NCBI GenBank assembly: GCA_903897335.1
Contig: CAIUAY010000268.1
Coordinates: 1-39,263, forward strand
DNA: 39,263 bases
Direction of reading: 5' to 3'
Origin: an uncultured Chromatium sp.
GTDB lineage: Bacteria > Pseudomonadota > Gammaproteobacteria > Chromatiales > Chromatiaceae
A model generated the notes under the pieces. It had not been told where the DNA came from, made no database searches, and worked only from the letters and a program-made list of their open reading frames with translations. The translations under genes were made by a program, and so were the position numbers. This document shows, piece after piece, positions 1 to 7,998 of this stretch (within the stretch, counting starts at the first letter, position 1; the number at the start of each line of letters is the position of its first letter).

Positions 1-57
1 CTCCGCTCCCAGGATCTCAAGCAATTCATCCAGCACGTCGTTATCCAGATAGCTCAT
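1..57 (-). CDS. Probable Hpt-domain protein, N-terminal fragment
   Basis: The reverse strand reads from an ATG at 57 off the left edge of the window, giving only 19 codons (MSYLDNDVLDELLEILGAE). A purine-rich ribosome binding site (GAGGTAAGGGGAG) directly precedes the ATG. The pattern of a VLxxLxxILG helix at the extreme N-terminus is common in histidine phosphotransfer (Hpt) proteins, and the gene is divergent from a receiver-domain c-di-GMP protein, which would suit a phosphorelay partner. The catalytic histidine lies outside the window, so the family call is an inference from the first helix and the context. Confidence 0.5.
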   Translation of the reverse strand, partial: MSYLDNDVLDELLEILGAE

Positions 58-208
58 CTCCCCTTACCTCACCCTGTTTTTGCTGAACGGTGTATTCAAA
101 CGCCAGGTGACAGATCAATCCCTTCCTTGCGCGGTTGCGGATGATTATAGTGCCTGAGAAAAGCGGATTATACCGTGCGTAACGTCACTCAATGCTTGGA
201 GGCTTAAA

Positions 209-2320
209 GTGGATGGGCAACCCACGCAGCAGGATCTCATCCTGATCGTTGACGATGACCGTTCGACGCGCATGCTGCTGACTGGCGTCCTGAGCCGGCA
301 GGGTTTTCAGACCATTGATACTGATGATGGCGAACAGTCCATCGCGCTCTTCAAACAGCACCGTCCGGCATTGGTGCTGCTGGATGTCATGATGCCGGTC
401 ATGGATGGTTTCACCGTCTGCGCACGAATGCGTGAGATTGACCAGAACGAAGGCACGCCAGTTTTGATGCTGACTGCCGCCGACGACCTGAAGGCCATCG
501 ACCGTTCATTCAATATCGGCGCGACAGACTTTATTACGAAACCAATCAATTGGCCGCTGCTGACCCAGCGTGTGCGCTATGCCCTGCGCGCTAGCAAACT
601 CGGACGTGAACTGCGCCAGAGTCAATTGCGCCAGGCATCCGCCCGACGGATCGCGAAACTGGCCTTCTGGGAGTGGTGTCTGCGCAGCGATACCCTGCAC
701 TGGTCAGACGATCTGGCGAGCGTGATCGGCATCCCGGGTCATGACATCCTCTATGTCGAAGATTTTCTGTCGATGATCCATCCTGATGACCGCACGCGCG
801 CCCAACGCCTGATGAATCTGGCGCGTCAGTCTGGAGGTCATATTGAGATGGAACTGCGGATGCGGGTCGGTAATCAGAACCGTCTGGTGCGTCTGGTCGG
901 TGATCGCGGCGTTCAGGGAAGCGATAACAATCTCATCTTCGGTGCACTCCAGGATGTCACTGACCTGCGTCAGACCGAGGCGCTGGTGGATTATCTGGCG
1001 CTGCATGACGACCTGACCGGACTGGCCAACCGCCGGCTGTTTCTGCGCCGGATCAGGGAATCACTCAATGCACTGCCGTCAGAATCGCACGCGGTGCTGC
1101 TGGTGGGCTGGATCGACATTACGCGCTTTCACCGCCACAACGAGGCGCTTGGCGAAACCCAGGGCGATCTGCTGCTCACCCGTTTTGCCCAGCGTCTACG
1201 TCAGGTCGTCATCCATGCCGATGCGGTGGCGCGGGTTGGCGGCGACGAGTTTGCCATCATGTTTCAGGCCGCCGGGATGACCGAGGCCGTTGACCGCTTC
1301 GAGTCGATCCTGCTCAGTCTGCGGCGCCCGCTGTATGTGCTGGAGTGCCAGACTATCCTGACCTTTACGTCCGGGATCGCCTGCGCCCCGGAACATGGCA
1401 TGGATGCTAACCAGTTACTGCTGCTGGCTCAGAACGCCCAGCGGCTGGCGCACACTCAGGCACGGCACCTGCTGATCGCCAAACCCAGCGAAGCATCCCA
1501 GGCGGACTTCAGCGAGACACTTGCCGTCGAACGCGAGCTGCACCATGCGCTCGCCAAGAACGAATTTTTTCTGGTCTATCAGCCACAGATGGATCTGCGA
1601 ACTGGAACCATTATCGGAGTCGAATCACTCCTGCGCTGGCGACATCCGACCTTGGGCATGGTTCCGCCAACACGTTTCATCACGCTGCTAGAGAGTCTGG
1701 GGCTGATCTCGGCAGTGGGACAATGGGTTCTCGAAGAAGCCTGCCGTCAGGCACGGCGCTGGGAACAGTCCGGGCTGACATTGCGGGTCGGGATCAATCT
1801 GTCGCCACAGCAGTTTCTTGAACCAAATCTCTTCGACAATATTCAGATGGCCATCCGTTCATCTGGTGTCAGCGTTGCGCTGATCGAGCTTGAAATCACC
1901 GAAAGCCTGGCCATGCAGGATCCGGCCAATGCCATCGTGCTGCTGCGCAAACTGCGCGAGAGCGGACTAAAAGTGGCCATCGACGATTTCGGGATCGGAC
2001 ACTCGTCGCTGGAATATCTGCTGCGCTTTCCCATTGATGCAATCAAGATCGACCGTGCTTTTGTCACCCATATCACGGATGTCCAGGCCGACCGCGTGAT
2101 CGTGCGCGCCATCACCGCCATCGGACAGACGATGGGGCTGAGTGTCATTGCTGAAGGGGTGGAAACGCTGCGTCAGTGCGATTTTATCGATGCGCTCGGG
2201 GTCAATGAGATTCAGGGCTATCTGATCGGAAAACCGATGGACGCGACCCAGGTCGAAGCACTTGTAGCGAATTTCGTGCGCCCCGGACGCGAGACGGATC
2301 AACAACCCGCTGACGCCTGA
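209..2320 (+). CDS. Response regulator with PAS, GGDEF and EAL domains (c-di-GMP turnover)
   Basis: Predicted cytoplasmic c-di-GMP signalling protein of 703 residues. Domain order: CheY-like receiver (about 9-125, with LILIVDDD and phospho-acceptor in LLDVMMP), PAS fold (about 150-255), GGDEF (GGDEF at 344-348) and EAL (ESL at 472-474). The GGDEF signature is intact, but the RxxD product-inhibition site in front of it is not (I replaces R). The EAL domain keeps DDFGIGHSS (from D592), KIDRAF, AEGVET and QGY, so phosphodiesterase activity is plausible, and ESL is a tolerated variant of EAL. It could be bifunctional or use GTP binding at GGDEF to control the EAL domain. The GTG start is chosen because GGAGG lies 7-8 bases upstream. 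The gene converges on the REC-HDOD gene with a 13-base gap. Confidence 0.93.
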   Translation: MDGQPTQQDLILIVDDDRSTRMLLTGVLSRQGFQTIDTDDGEQSIALFKQHRPALVLLDVMMPVMDGFTVCARMREIDQNEGTPVLMLTAADDLKAIDRSFNIGATDFITKPINWPLLTQRVRYALRASKLGRELRQSQLRQASARRIAKLAFWEWCLRSDTLHWSDDLASVIGIPGHDILYVEDFLSMIHPDDRTRAQRLMNLARQSGGHIEMELRMRVGNQNRLVRLVGDRGVQGSDNNLIFGALQDVTDLRQTEALVDYLALHDDLTGLANRRLFLRRIRESLNALPSESHAVLLVGWIDITRFHRHNEALGETQGDLLLTRFAQRLRQVVIHADAVARVGGDEFAIMFQAAGMTEAVDRFESILLSLRRPLYVLECQTILTFTSGIACAPEHGMDANQLLLLAQNAQRLAHTQARHLLIAKPSEASQADFSETLAVERELHHALAKNEFFLVYQPQMDLRTGTIIGVESLLRWRHPTLGMVPPTRFITLLESLGLISAVGQWVLEEACRQARRWEQSGLTLRVGINLSPQQFLEPNLFDNIQMAIRSSGVSVALIELEITESLAMQDPANAIVLLRKLRESGLKVAIDDFGIGHSSLEYLLRFPIDAIKIDRAFVTHITDVQADRVIVRAITAIGQTMGLSVIAEGVETLRQCDFIDALGVNEIQGYLIGKPMDATQVEALVANFVRPGRETDQQPADA

Positions 2321-2333
2321 CGGGAACCGCCTA

Positions 2334-3500
2334 TTATTCCGGCAGCGGTCGATAACGCTCCAACTGACGCTCGTCCAGACCGGCGCGGGACAGCAAACGC
2401 GCCAGCTCCTGGGAATCCTCGCCAGCGAGCAGGAGACCCGCGATGCGCATGATGATCGCGTCGATCCTGACAGTGCCTGACGGCAGTAGATAGACCGAGC
2501 CAATATGTCTGCGAATGGTGTTCGGGAGATTCCACTGCGTCTTGATGACATTGCCTGCGCGGGCGGACTGTGCGGTGAGGATCGCGGTGCATGCCGACTC
2601 GTCAAGCGCATGACCCTGGTCGAGCCAGGACTGCATGAGCTGGAGCAGTGACAACTCGCCCACGCGGTAGATCATGCTGACCGTGCGTGCCGCGTTGAGA
2701 TTGAAGGTTGGCACGTCGGCACTCAGTCTGGTGATGGTTTCAGCCAATGTCAGGGCATCGCGGTGCAGTTCGAGGCGTTTTTTCCGCAGGAAGTCGGCCT
2801 GGAGATGACTTCCCGGATACAGCGACATCTCCACGGCTAGATTGATAAAACCTTTCAGTCCAACCAGTTGGAGTGCCCGGTCAAAAGTTTCGACCGAATC
2901 CATCCCGCGAATGTACTGACTGGTATTCGCCAGCGTCAGCAGGCGAAAGACCAGCGCCGGATGAAACTGGCATTGACGCAGCAGTCTGGCTCGTGCAGCG
3001 GCGTCCAGACTGCGGATTCCCTCGATGGCATCGACCAGCTCCGGGTCGATCGGCAGTCCGAGCGTCCCGTGGGTCAGATGGAACTCGATGTCATCTGCGA
3101 TGGAATCGAATGCCGCATCCGACGGTGACGCCTGGGGCAATGCCATGATTTCGGACAGACGCGCCATCACTTGTTTGGCCGTAAAGGGCTTGACGATAAA
3201 AGCAGCGATCTGATAGATGCGCGCCGCCAGGATCACCTCGCGGTCAGCATGGCCGGAGATCATCACGCAGATCGTCTTCGAGCCGCTGCGCCGGATCTGT
3301 TTCAGCACTTCCAGCCCGTTCATCCCCGGCAATCCCCAGTCGAGCAGGATCAGATCCGCTCCGGTCGTTCGCCACTGCTCAATCGCCGACAGCGCATCGC
3401 CTTCCAGCGCCACGGATGCCCCTGGCCATAAGCGTTTGACCAGTTGCACCAGCAATGCACCTGTCGAGGCGTCGTCCTCGACGATCATGACGCGAATCAA
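2334..3500 (-). CDS. Response regulator with HDOD output domain
   Basis: About 388 residues: an N-terminal receiver (VMIVEDD, phospho-acceptor D54 in LLDWGLPG, conserved K in VKPF) followed by an HDOD domain (about 170-330, with RQCQFHPALVFRLLTLANTS). HDOD domains are HD-superfamily-related modules found in bacterial signalling proteins and usually lack metal-dependent phosphohydrolase residues, so this is probably a regulatory output rather than an enzyme. Start choice: an upstream in-frame TTG at 3512 exists, but GGAG lies 6 bases ahead of the TTG at 3500, which is preferred. An ATG at 3488 lacks a ribosome binding site. It sits 30 bases downstream of the chemotaxis receptor on the same strand, so the two may be co-transcribed. 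Its target is unknown. Confidence 0.85.
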   Translation of the reverse strand: MIRVMIVEDDASTGALLVQLVKRLWPGASVALEGDALSAIEQWRTTGADLILLDWGLPGMNGLEVLKQIRRSGSKTICVMISGHADREVILAARIYQIAAFIVKPFTAKQVMARLSEIMALPQASPSDAAFDSIADDIEFHLTHGTLGLPIDPELVDAIEGIRSLDAAARARLLRQCQFHPALVFRLLTLANTSQYIRGMDSVETFDRALQLVGLKGFINLAVEMSLYPGSHLQADFLRKKRLELHRDALTLAETITRLSADVPTFNLNAARTVSMIYRVGELSLLQLMQSWLDQGHALDESACTAILTAQSARAGNVIKTQWNLPNTIRRHIGSVYLLPSGTVRIDAIIMRIAGLLLAGEDSQELARLLSRAGLDERQLERYRPLPE

Positions 3501-3530
3501 CACCCACTCCAATTCCAGGCCGGGTCATGC

Positions 3531-5204
3531 CTAAATTCTGAACTGCCCTACCCGCTGCTGCAACTGCGACGCCAGATTTGCCAGTTGCTCGCTGGCCATT
3601 GCGATCTGCGCTGAACCCGTCGACGTTTTGTCTACCGTTCCTGAAATCGTCTGGAGATTGCGGTTGATCTCTTCCGCGACGGCGGTCTGTTCTTCGGCAG
3701 CACTGGCGATCTGGCGATTCATGTCATTGATGCTGGTGATCGAAGTGCTGATGGTATGCAGTGACTCACCGGCGCGACGCGCCTGTTCGACGCTGTCACG
3801 CGCCCGCGTCCGTCCCCGATCCATCACCTGCACCGCGCCGATCGAGCCGCTCTGCACCCGTTCGATCTTCTCCTGAATGTCGAGAATCGAAGACTGGGTG
3901 CGACTGGCCAGAGTGCGCACCTCGGCCGCCACCACTGCAAAACCACGCCCCTGTTCACCGGCGCGCGCTGCCTCGATGGCTGCATTGAGCGCCAGCAGAT
4001 TGGTCTGTTCGGCCACGCCCCGAATCACATCCAGTACCGCGCCGATCTCCTTGCTGTCCTCGGACAGCCGGGCGATCACCTCGCCAGCCGCTTCCACTTC
4101 GCGGGCAAGCGACTCGATGGCGGTAATGGTCTGCATCACCACTGCGCCGCCGGCCTCGGTCTCGGCATCGGTATCCTGCGCCGCCCGCGCAGCGGCGGCG
4201 GCATGGCGCGCCACCTCTTCCACTGTCGCGGTCATTTCATTCATGGCGGTTGCCACCTGATCGGTCTCGGACTGTTCCAGCTTCACCTGTTCACGCATTT
4301 CTTCACTGGTTGCCGAGAGTTGTCCGGCAGCGGCGGCCACCTGCGAACTCGCCGTTGCCACCTCGCGCAGCAGACGTTGTGTGTTTGACACCATCCGCGC
4401 AAACGCAGCCAGCAGACTGCTTTCATCACCCTTGCGCAGGTCGATGCGCACCGTCAGATCACCTTCCGCGACACGGTTAACCACCGCGACCGCGTAGGCC
4501 GGTTCACCGCCCAGTTGGCGCAGGGTATCGCGGGTGATGAAGACACCTAAAAACACGCCAAGCAGCAGACCTAGGCCAATGCCAACTGACGTGAACGTGA
4601 CCTTGTTCCCGGATTCTGTCAGCGCATTGTCGACGCTGGTATGGGTCGTCTGATTGTTGAAAGCCACCATGGTGTCGATCAGCACGCCAACACGATCCGA
4701 GATCAGGATCATCTCTCCCACCAACCGGACAAACTCTGTGTACAGTGGCGCATAGTCGTCCTGCCCTGTGGCCTTGATCATGCTGGCCAGGAGTTGATCA
4801 AGCCGCGTATAGCTTGCCCGCCAGGCCGCATATTCAGTCATGAAGACATCGTAGACCGCCTTCTCATCTTTCGATTTCGGGAGCTGCTCATATTTAGTCA
4901 GCGCATCCTCGACGGTTTTCCATGACGCCAAACGCTGGCGTGAGACGAGTTCCAGCACTTTCTGTGTTTCTGGCGACCAGGGCGTCTGATTCTGCGCTTC
5001 CAGCGTCTGCGAACGCACTTGCAGACGTTCGATATTCATGCGATCCAGCTCGATGATCGACGGCAGCCGGATCTGGCCAATCGTCTCGATGTGGCCGCGC
5101 ATGTCCAGTTCACCCTTGATCCCGAACAATCCAACGATGAGCACGATCACTGCCACCGACAGAAAGCTGACGATCAGCTTCACACTCAGTCGAATATTCT
5201 TCAT
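3531..5204 (-). CDS. Methyl-accepting chemotaxis protein
   Basis: Transmembrane chemoreceptor of 557 residues. TM1 is at about 9-28, followed by a periplasmic region of about 170 residues with the look of a four-helix-bundle sensor (4HB_MCP type). TM2 is at about 201-223, HAMP at about 224-277, then a long cytoplasmic signalling coiled coil. The hairpin tip is canonical (EQTNLLALNAAIEAARAGEQ then GRGFAVVAAEVR, about 398-430) and would contact CheA/CheW. There is no C-terminal NWETF-like CheR/CheB tether; the protein ends in RVGQFRI. The ATG is preceded by GGAG at a 6-base spacing. No che genes lie nearby, so it must use a chemosensory system encoded elsewhere. The ligand cannot be inferred. 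Confidence 0.96.
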   Translation of the reverse strand: MKNIRLSVKLIVSFLSVAVIVLIVGLFGIKGELDMRGHIETIGQIRLPSIIELDRMNIERLQVRSQTLEAQNQTPWSPETQKVLELVSRQRLASWKTVEDALTKYEQLPKSKDEKAVYDVFMTEYAAWRASYTRLDQLLASMIKATGQDDYAPLYTEFVRLVGEMILISDRVGVLIDTMVAFNNQTTHTSVDNALTESGNKVTFTSVGIGLGLLLGVFLGVFITRDTLRQLGGEPAYAVAVVNRVAEGDLTVRIDLRKGDESSLLAAFARMVSNTQRLLREVATASSQVAAAAGQLSATSEEMREQVKLEQSETDQVATAMNEMTATVEEVARHAAAAARAAQDTDAETEAGGAVVMQTITAIESLAREVEAAGEVIARLSEDSKEIGAVLDVIRGVAEQTNLLALNAAIEAARAGEQGRGFAVVAAEVRTLASRTQSSILDIQEKIERVQSGSIGAVQVMDRGRTRARDSVEQARRAGESLHTISTSITSINDMNRQIASAAEEQTAVAEEINRNLQTISGTVDKTSTGSAQIAMASEQLANLASQLQQRVGQFRI

Positions 5205-5289
5205 CGGTTTCTCCGCGAAAACCTACATTCAGACGCTGGTTCAAAAATCGCTGCGTCGACAGCGGCGATTCATTCTTGATTCAAAACAA

Positions 5290-5320
5290 CAAAAAAACGC
5301 CCGTCAAGGCGCTTTTTTTG
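5290..5320 (-). terminator. Rho-independent terminator
   Basis: The stem CGCC/GGCG (5298-5301 with 5308-5311, 6-base loop) is extended by flanking A and T runs and ends on the reverse strand in seven T residues. It lies downstream of the diguanylate cyclase gene and upstream of the chemoreceptor gene, so it should separate their transcripts. The A-run on the other side means it could act in both directions. Confidence 0.65.
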
Positions 5321-5363
5321 TTTATGCAGTTCAATGCGTATCCAAAAACAATGGCGCATTAGC

Positions 5364-5407
5364 GGATTCTAATCCAAATTGAGCAAGCATGAACGAGCCG
5401 TTCATGC
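5364..5407. promoter_or_regulatory. Two dyads in the spacer between cyclase and chemoreceptor genes
   Basis: A perfect 9-bp inverted repeat, GCATGAACG/CGTTCATGC with a 3-base spacer, lies at 5387-5407. A second shorter one, GGATT/AATCC with a 2-base spacer, lies at 5364-5375. Neither is followed by a T-run, so they look more like protein-binding sites or transcript hairpins than intrinsic terminators. They are downstream of the cyclase stop and about 160-200 bases upstream of the chemoreceptor start. The binding protein is unknown. Confidence 0.4.
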
Positions 5408-5473
5408 GAGCGACATCAACCGCCGCGACCGTGAAAACCTGCTGATCCGCAGGCAATCGGTACCGCTGACGCG

Positions 5474-6568
5474 CTAACCGGTCATGCCCGAAGCACCTGC
5501 CAGCACCCGGTTGCTGCCTGCCCGCTTTGCCGCATACAGCGCATCGTCGGCCTGATGGTACAGCAGGTCAAGATCCGTCTCCGGTCGAGAGGCGGGAACA
5601 TCAACGCACTCGTGTGACTGGATCGCTGCTCCGACCAGAAGACTATCTGACAATTTGGCAACAGCGCACCGCATCCGTTCGGCACATTCGATTGCCTCGG
5701 AGAGATCGGGAGTCCGTCTGTCATCCGTCAGATGATGCGAATGTTCTGCCGCTGCACCAACCCGGCAGGTTGCCACGCCGATGCTAACGCTTGGATTAAT
5801 CGTCATGTCAGATGCCGTTGGCAACGCGATCTGTGCAACGGCATGACGAATCCGTTCGGCGCATTCCATCGCTTCAGAGAGATCCGCCCGGGGCAGCAGC
5901 ACGGCGAATTCATCGCCGCCCAGACGGATACAGAGATCAGCGCTGCGGGTCTGCATCCGCAGGGTCTCCGCGATCCGGCATAGCAGTTGATCGCCCAGTG
6001 GATGACCGAAGCGGTCATTGATCGACTTGAAGCGGTCAAGGTCTAGCACCAGCATCGACAGCGGCTCCTGATGCCGCTGACTGTCTGCCAGCCATTGCGC
6101 GCCCTGTATCTTGAGCGCACGTCGATTTCCGAGCCCGGTTAGCGGATCGCGCTCCAGCTGCTGGTTTAATTCAAAAAAGCGCAAGGCATGCTGCAAAGTT
6201 TGCGCGGCCAGTCCCAGCAGGCTCTCGATGCGGATCTGATCCGCCTCGGAAAAACGCCGCCCGCGCATGAGTTTCAGTGCGCCCAGCTCGTGCCCGTTCA
6301 GGGTCAAGGCATATTCAAGCCGATGGCGGTCAGGTTGACCACCTGAAAATTCGAGCCCAAATTCAGCATACCGGTATTCCCAGCCCGTCTGACTCACCAG
6401 TTGATCGAGAAAACCAGCCAGGCTGTCCAGTACTTGATCTAGTTCGAGTGATGCGGAGATCGTCTGTAAAAACCGAACAGGATCGATTTCAGACGTGTGA
6501 CGGGGTGTTTCCTTGAGCGAGGAGACGAGCGTGAGATGGGGTATGTCGGCTTGGCTGATCGAGTTCAC
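5474..6568 (-). CDS. GGDEF diguanylate cyclase with a duplicated segment inside the domain
   Basis: Predicted diguanylate cyclase making c-di-GMP from two GTP. The N-terminal half resembles a degenerate GAF-like sensory region, and the C-terminal half is GGDEF (DPLTGLGNRRAL, then RSADLCIRLGGDEFAVLLPR). Both the active site and the RxxD inhibition site (RSAD) are intact. The domain is longer than usual: between the SIGVAT strand and the closing LLYHQADDALYAAK helix there is an extra stretch of roughly 60 residues containing a second copy of the helix DLSEAMECAERIRHAVA (as DLSEAIECAERMRCAVA). Start: the open frame extends to a GTG at 6772, but the stretch 6580-6670 is AT-rich and promoter-like. 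The GTG at 6568 has GGGGA about 6 bases upstream, giving 364 residues. The longer 432-residue version remains possible. Confidence 0.88.
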   Translation of the reverse strand: MNSISQADIPHLTLVSSLKETPRHTSEIDPVRFLQTISASLELDQVLDSLAGFLDQLVSQTGWEYRYAEFGLEFSGGQPDRHRLEYALTLNGHELGALKLMRGRRFSEADQIRIESLLGLAAQTLQHALRFFELNQQLERDPLTGLGNRRALKIQGAQWLADSQRHQEPLSMLVLDLDRFKSINDRFGHPLGDQLLCRIAETLRMQTRSADLCIRLGGDEFAVLLPRADLSEAMECAERIRHAVAQIALPTASDMTINPSVSIGVATCRVGAAAEHSHHLTDDRRTPDLSEAIECAERMRCAVAKLSDSLLVGAAIQSHECVDVPASRPETDLDLLYHQADDALYAAKRAGSNRVLAGASGMTG

Positions 6569-6810
6569 GGAAATTCCCCGAAGGTGTTGATCCTGAATTT
6601 CTATAAAGCGAAATCCGTTCCATAATAAAAAACCATCGATTACAAAGAGTTGATTGATGCAATGCACTAAAAACGACGGAATCCCGTCAGTTTCTGCGCT
6701 GACGGCGGCATAAATCTGGCGGATTGGGTGCGTTGCTTGCGTCGGTGCAGGGTGCGGCAGACAATCGCTCACACATCACGCAAGCCATGCCGAATCGGGA
6801 AACCACTGCA
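6569..6810. promoter_or_regulatory. Divergent promoter region between the cyclase and ATP-grasp genes
   Basis: This stretch separates two divergent genes if the starts at 6568 and 6811 are right. Its middle (about 6585-6670) is distinctly AT-rich compared with the flanking coding DNA. I see no convincing -35/-10 pair at a proper spacing on either strand, so the promoter assignment rests on composition and gene orientation only. Confidence 0.35.
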
Positions 6811-7998
6811 ATGCAAACCATGCTGGGTCTGGCGACCCTGATGCGCTGTCATCTGGCAGGCGAGGATCTGACGCCACTCTGCCAGTCGCTGTTGAACCGC
6901 GCCGAGCAGGATCCGAACGAAGCCGCCGCGCTGCTGGACGCCGCCATCATCCTGCAATTCCGCGACAATCCAGAGATTGCAGGGCAACTGCAACGCGAGG
7001 CGCTGCAACTGTGCAGACATTATTGCATCCCGGCTGCACGACCCATCAGACTGCGTCTGCTGGTGCTCATGGCGCCCGGCGATCTCATGGCTAACGTGCC
7101 GGTCGAGTGCCTGCTGGAAGACAGCGAGATCGAAATTCATCTCTACTACGCTACGCCCGACGCCACGGACATCCCCGAACACGATGTGCTGTTCGTGGCC
7201 ATTGGCGAATCCCAGGCTAATCGTGAACGGCTGGCGCAATGGCTGCCTCGGCTGGCGCACTGGCCAAAACCGGTTCTGAACAACCCCAGACACATTGCGC
7301 ATGTCGCCCGCGATACGGCGGCGCAACGTCTGCGCCGACTGCCGGGGATCGTCATGCCGCCCACCTGGCGTCTTCAGCGCGAGGCGCTGTGGCAACTGAT
7401 CGCTGGTCAGTTGGCAGATGTCGATTTCCCACTCATCCTGCGCCCCATCGACTCACATGCCGGCCATGACCTGAAGCGGATTGACACCCCGGCTCAGCTT
7501 GCGGAACAGCTCGACAAACTGCCTGGCAGCGCGTTTTTTGTGGCGCCTTTCATCGACTACCGCAGCCCGGATGGCCAGTTTCGCAAATACCGTCTGGTGC
7601 TGATCGACGGTCAGCCCTACGCCTGTCACATGGCGATTTCCAGTCACTGGATGATTCATTATCTCAATGCCGGAATGGCGGAGAGTGCCGTTAAACGTGA
7701 CGAAGAAGCCGCATTCATGATGGATTTCGACGCTTTTGCCCAACGTCACCGCGCCGCTCTCGCGGCCATCTGGCAGCAGATCGGTCTCGATTATCTGGGG
7801 ATTGACTGCGCCGAGATGCCCGATGGACGCCTGCTAATCTTCGAGGTCGATCACGCCATGGTCGTCCATGCCATGGATCCCCTCGACCGCTTCTCCTATA
7901 AGCAACCCGCCATGCGCAAGGTCTTCACCGCGTTCCGCGCCATGCTGTTCAAAGCCGCCGGATCGATTCAGCCCAAGTCATCTGGCAGCGCATCATGA
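6811..7998 (+). CDS. ATP-grasp domain protein (RimK-like ligase superfamily)
   Basis: A 395-residue protein with an N-terminal helical region that looks TPR-like (about 1-70), a central Rossmann-like segment, and a C-terminal ATP-grasp fold. Recognisable ATP-grasp elements are the adenine-side motif FPLILRPIDSHAGHDL, the FIDYRSPDGQFRKYRLVLID strand region, and the metal-binding end GLDYLGIDCAEMPDGRLLIF followed by EVDHAMVVHAMDP. ATP-grasp enzymes join a carboxylate to an amine or similar nucleophile through an acyl-phosphate; the substrate here is not known. The stop overlaps the next gene's start (ATGA), so it is translationally coupled to a SerC-type aminotransferase and a shared pathway is likely. 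The ATG at 6787 is an alternative start; 6811 was chosen because GGGAA lies upstream and the conserved sequence starts there. Confidence 0.82.
   Translation: MQTMLGLATLMRCHLAGEDLTPLCQSLLNRAEQDPNEAAALLDAAIILQFRDNPEIAGQLQREALQLCRHYCIPAARPIRLRLLVLMAPGDLMANVPVECLLEDSEIEIHLYYATPDATDIPEHDVLFVAIGESQANRERLAQWLPRLAHWPKPVLNNPRHIAHVARDTAAQRLRRLPGIVMPPTWRLQREALWQLIAGQLADVDFPLILRPIDSHAGHDLKRIDTPAQLAEQLDKLPGSAFFVAPFIDYRSPDGQFRKYRLVLIDGQPYACHMAISSHWMIHYLNAGMAESAVKRDEEAAFMMDFDAFAQRHRAALAAIWQQIGLDYLGIDCAEMPDGRLLIFEVDHAMVVHAMDPLDRFSYKQPAMRKVFTAFRAMLFKAAGSIQPKSSGSAS

Noticed and set aside
1967-2611. Reverse-strand open frame of 214 codons over the EAL and HDOD genes
   Set aside because: Overlaps two confident genes and shows low-complexity Arg/Ser-rich translation without any domain.
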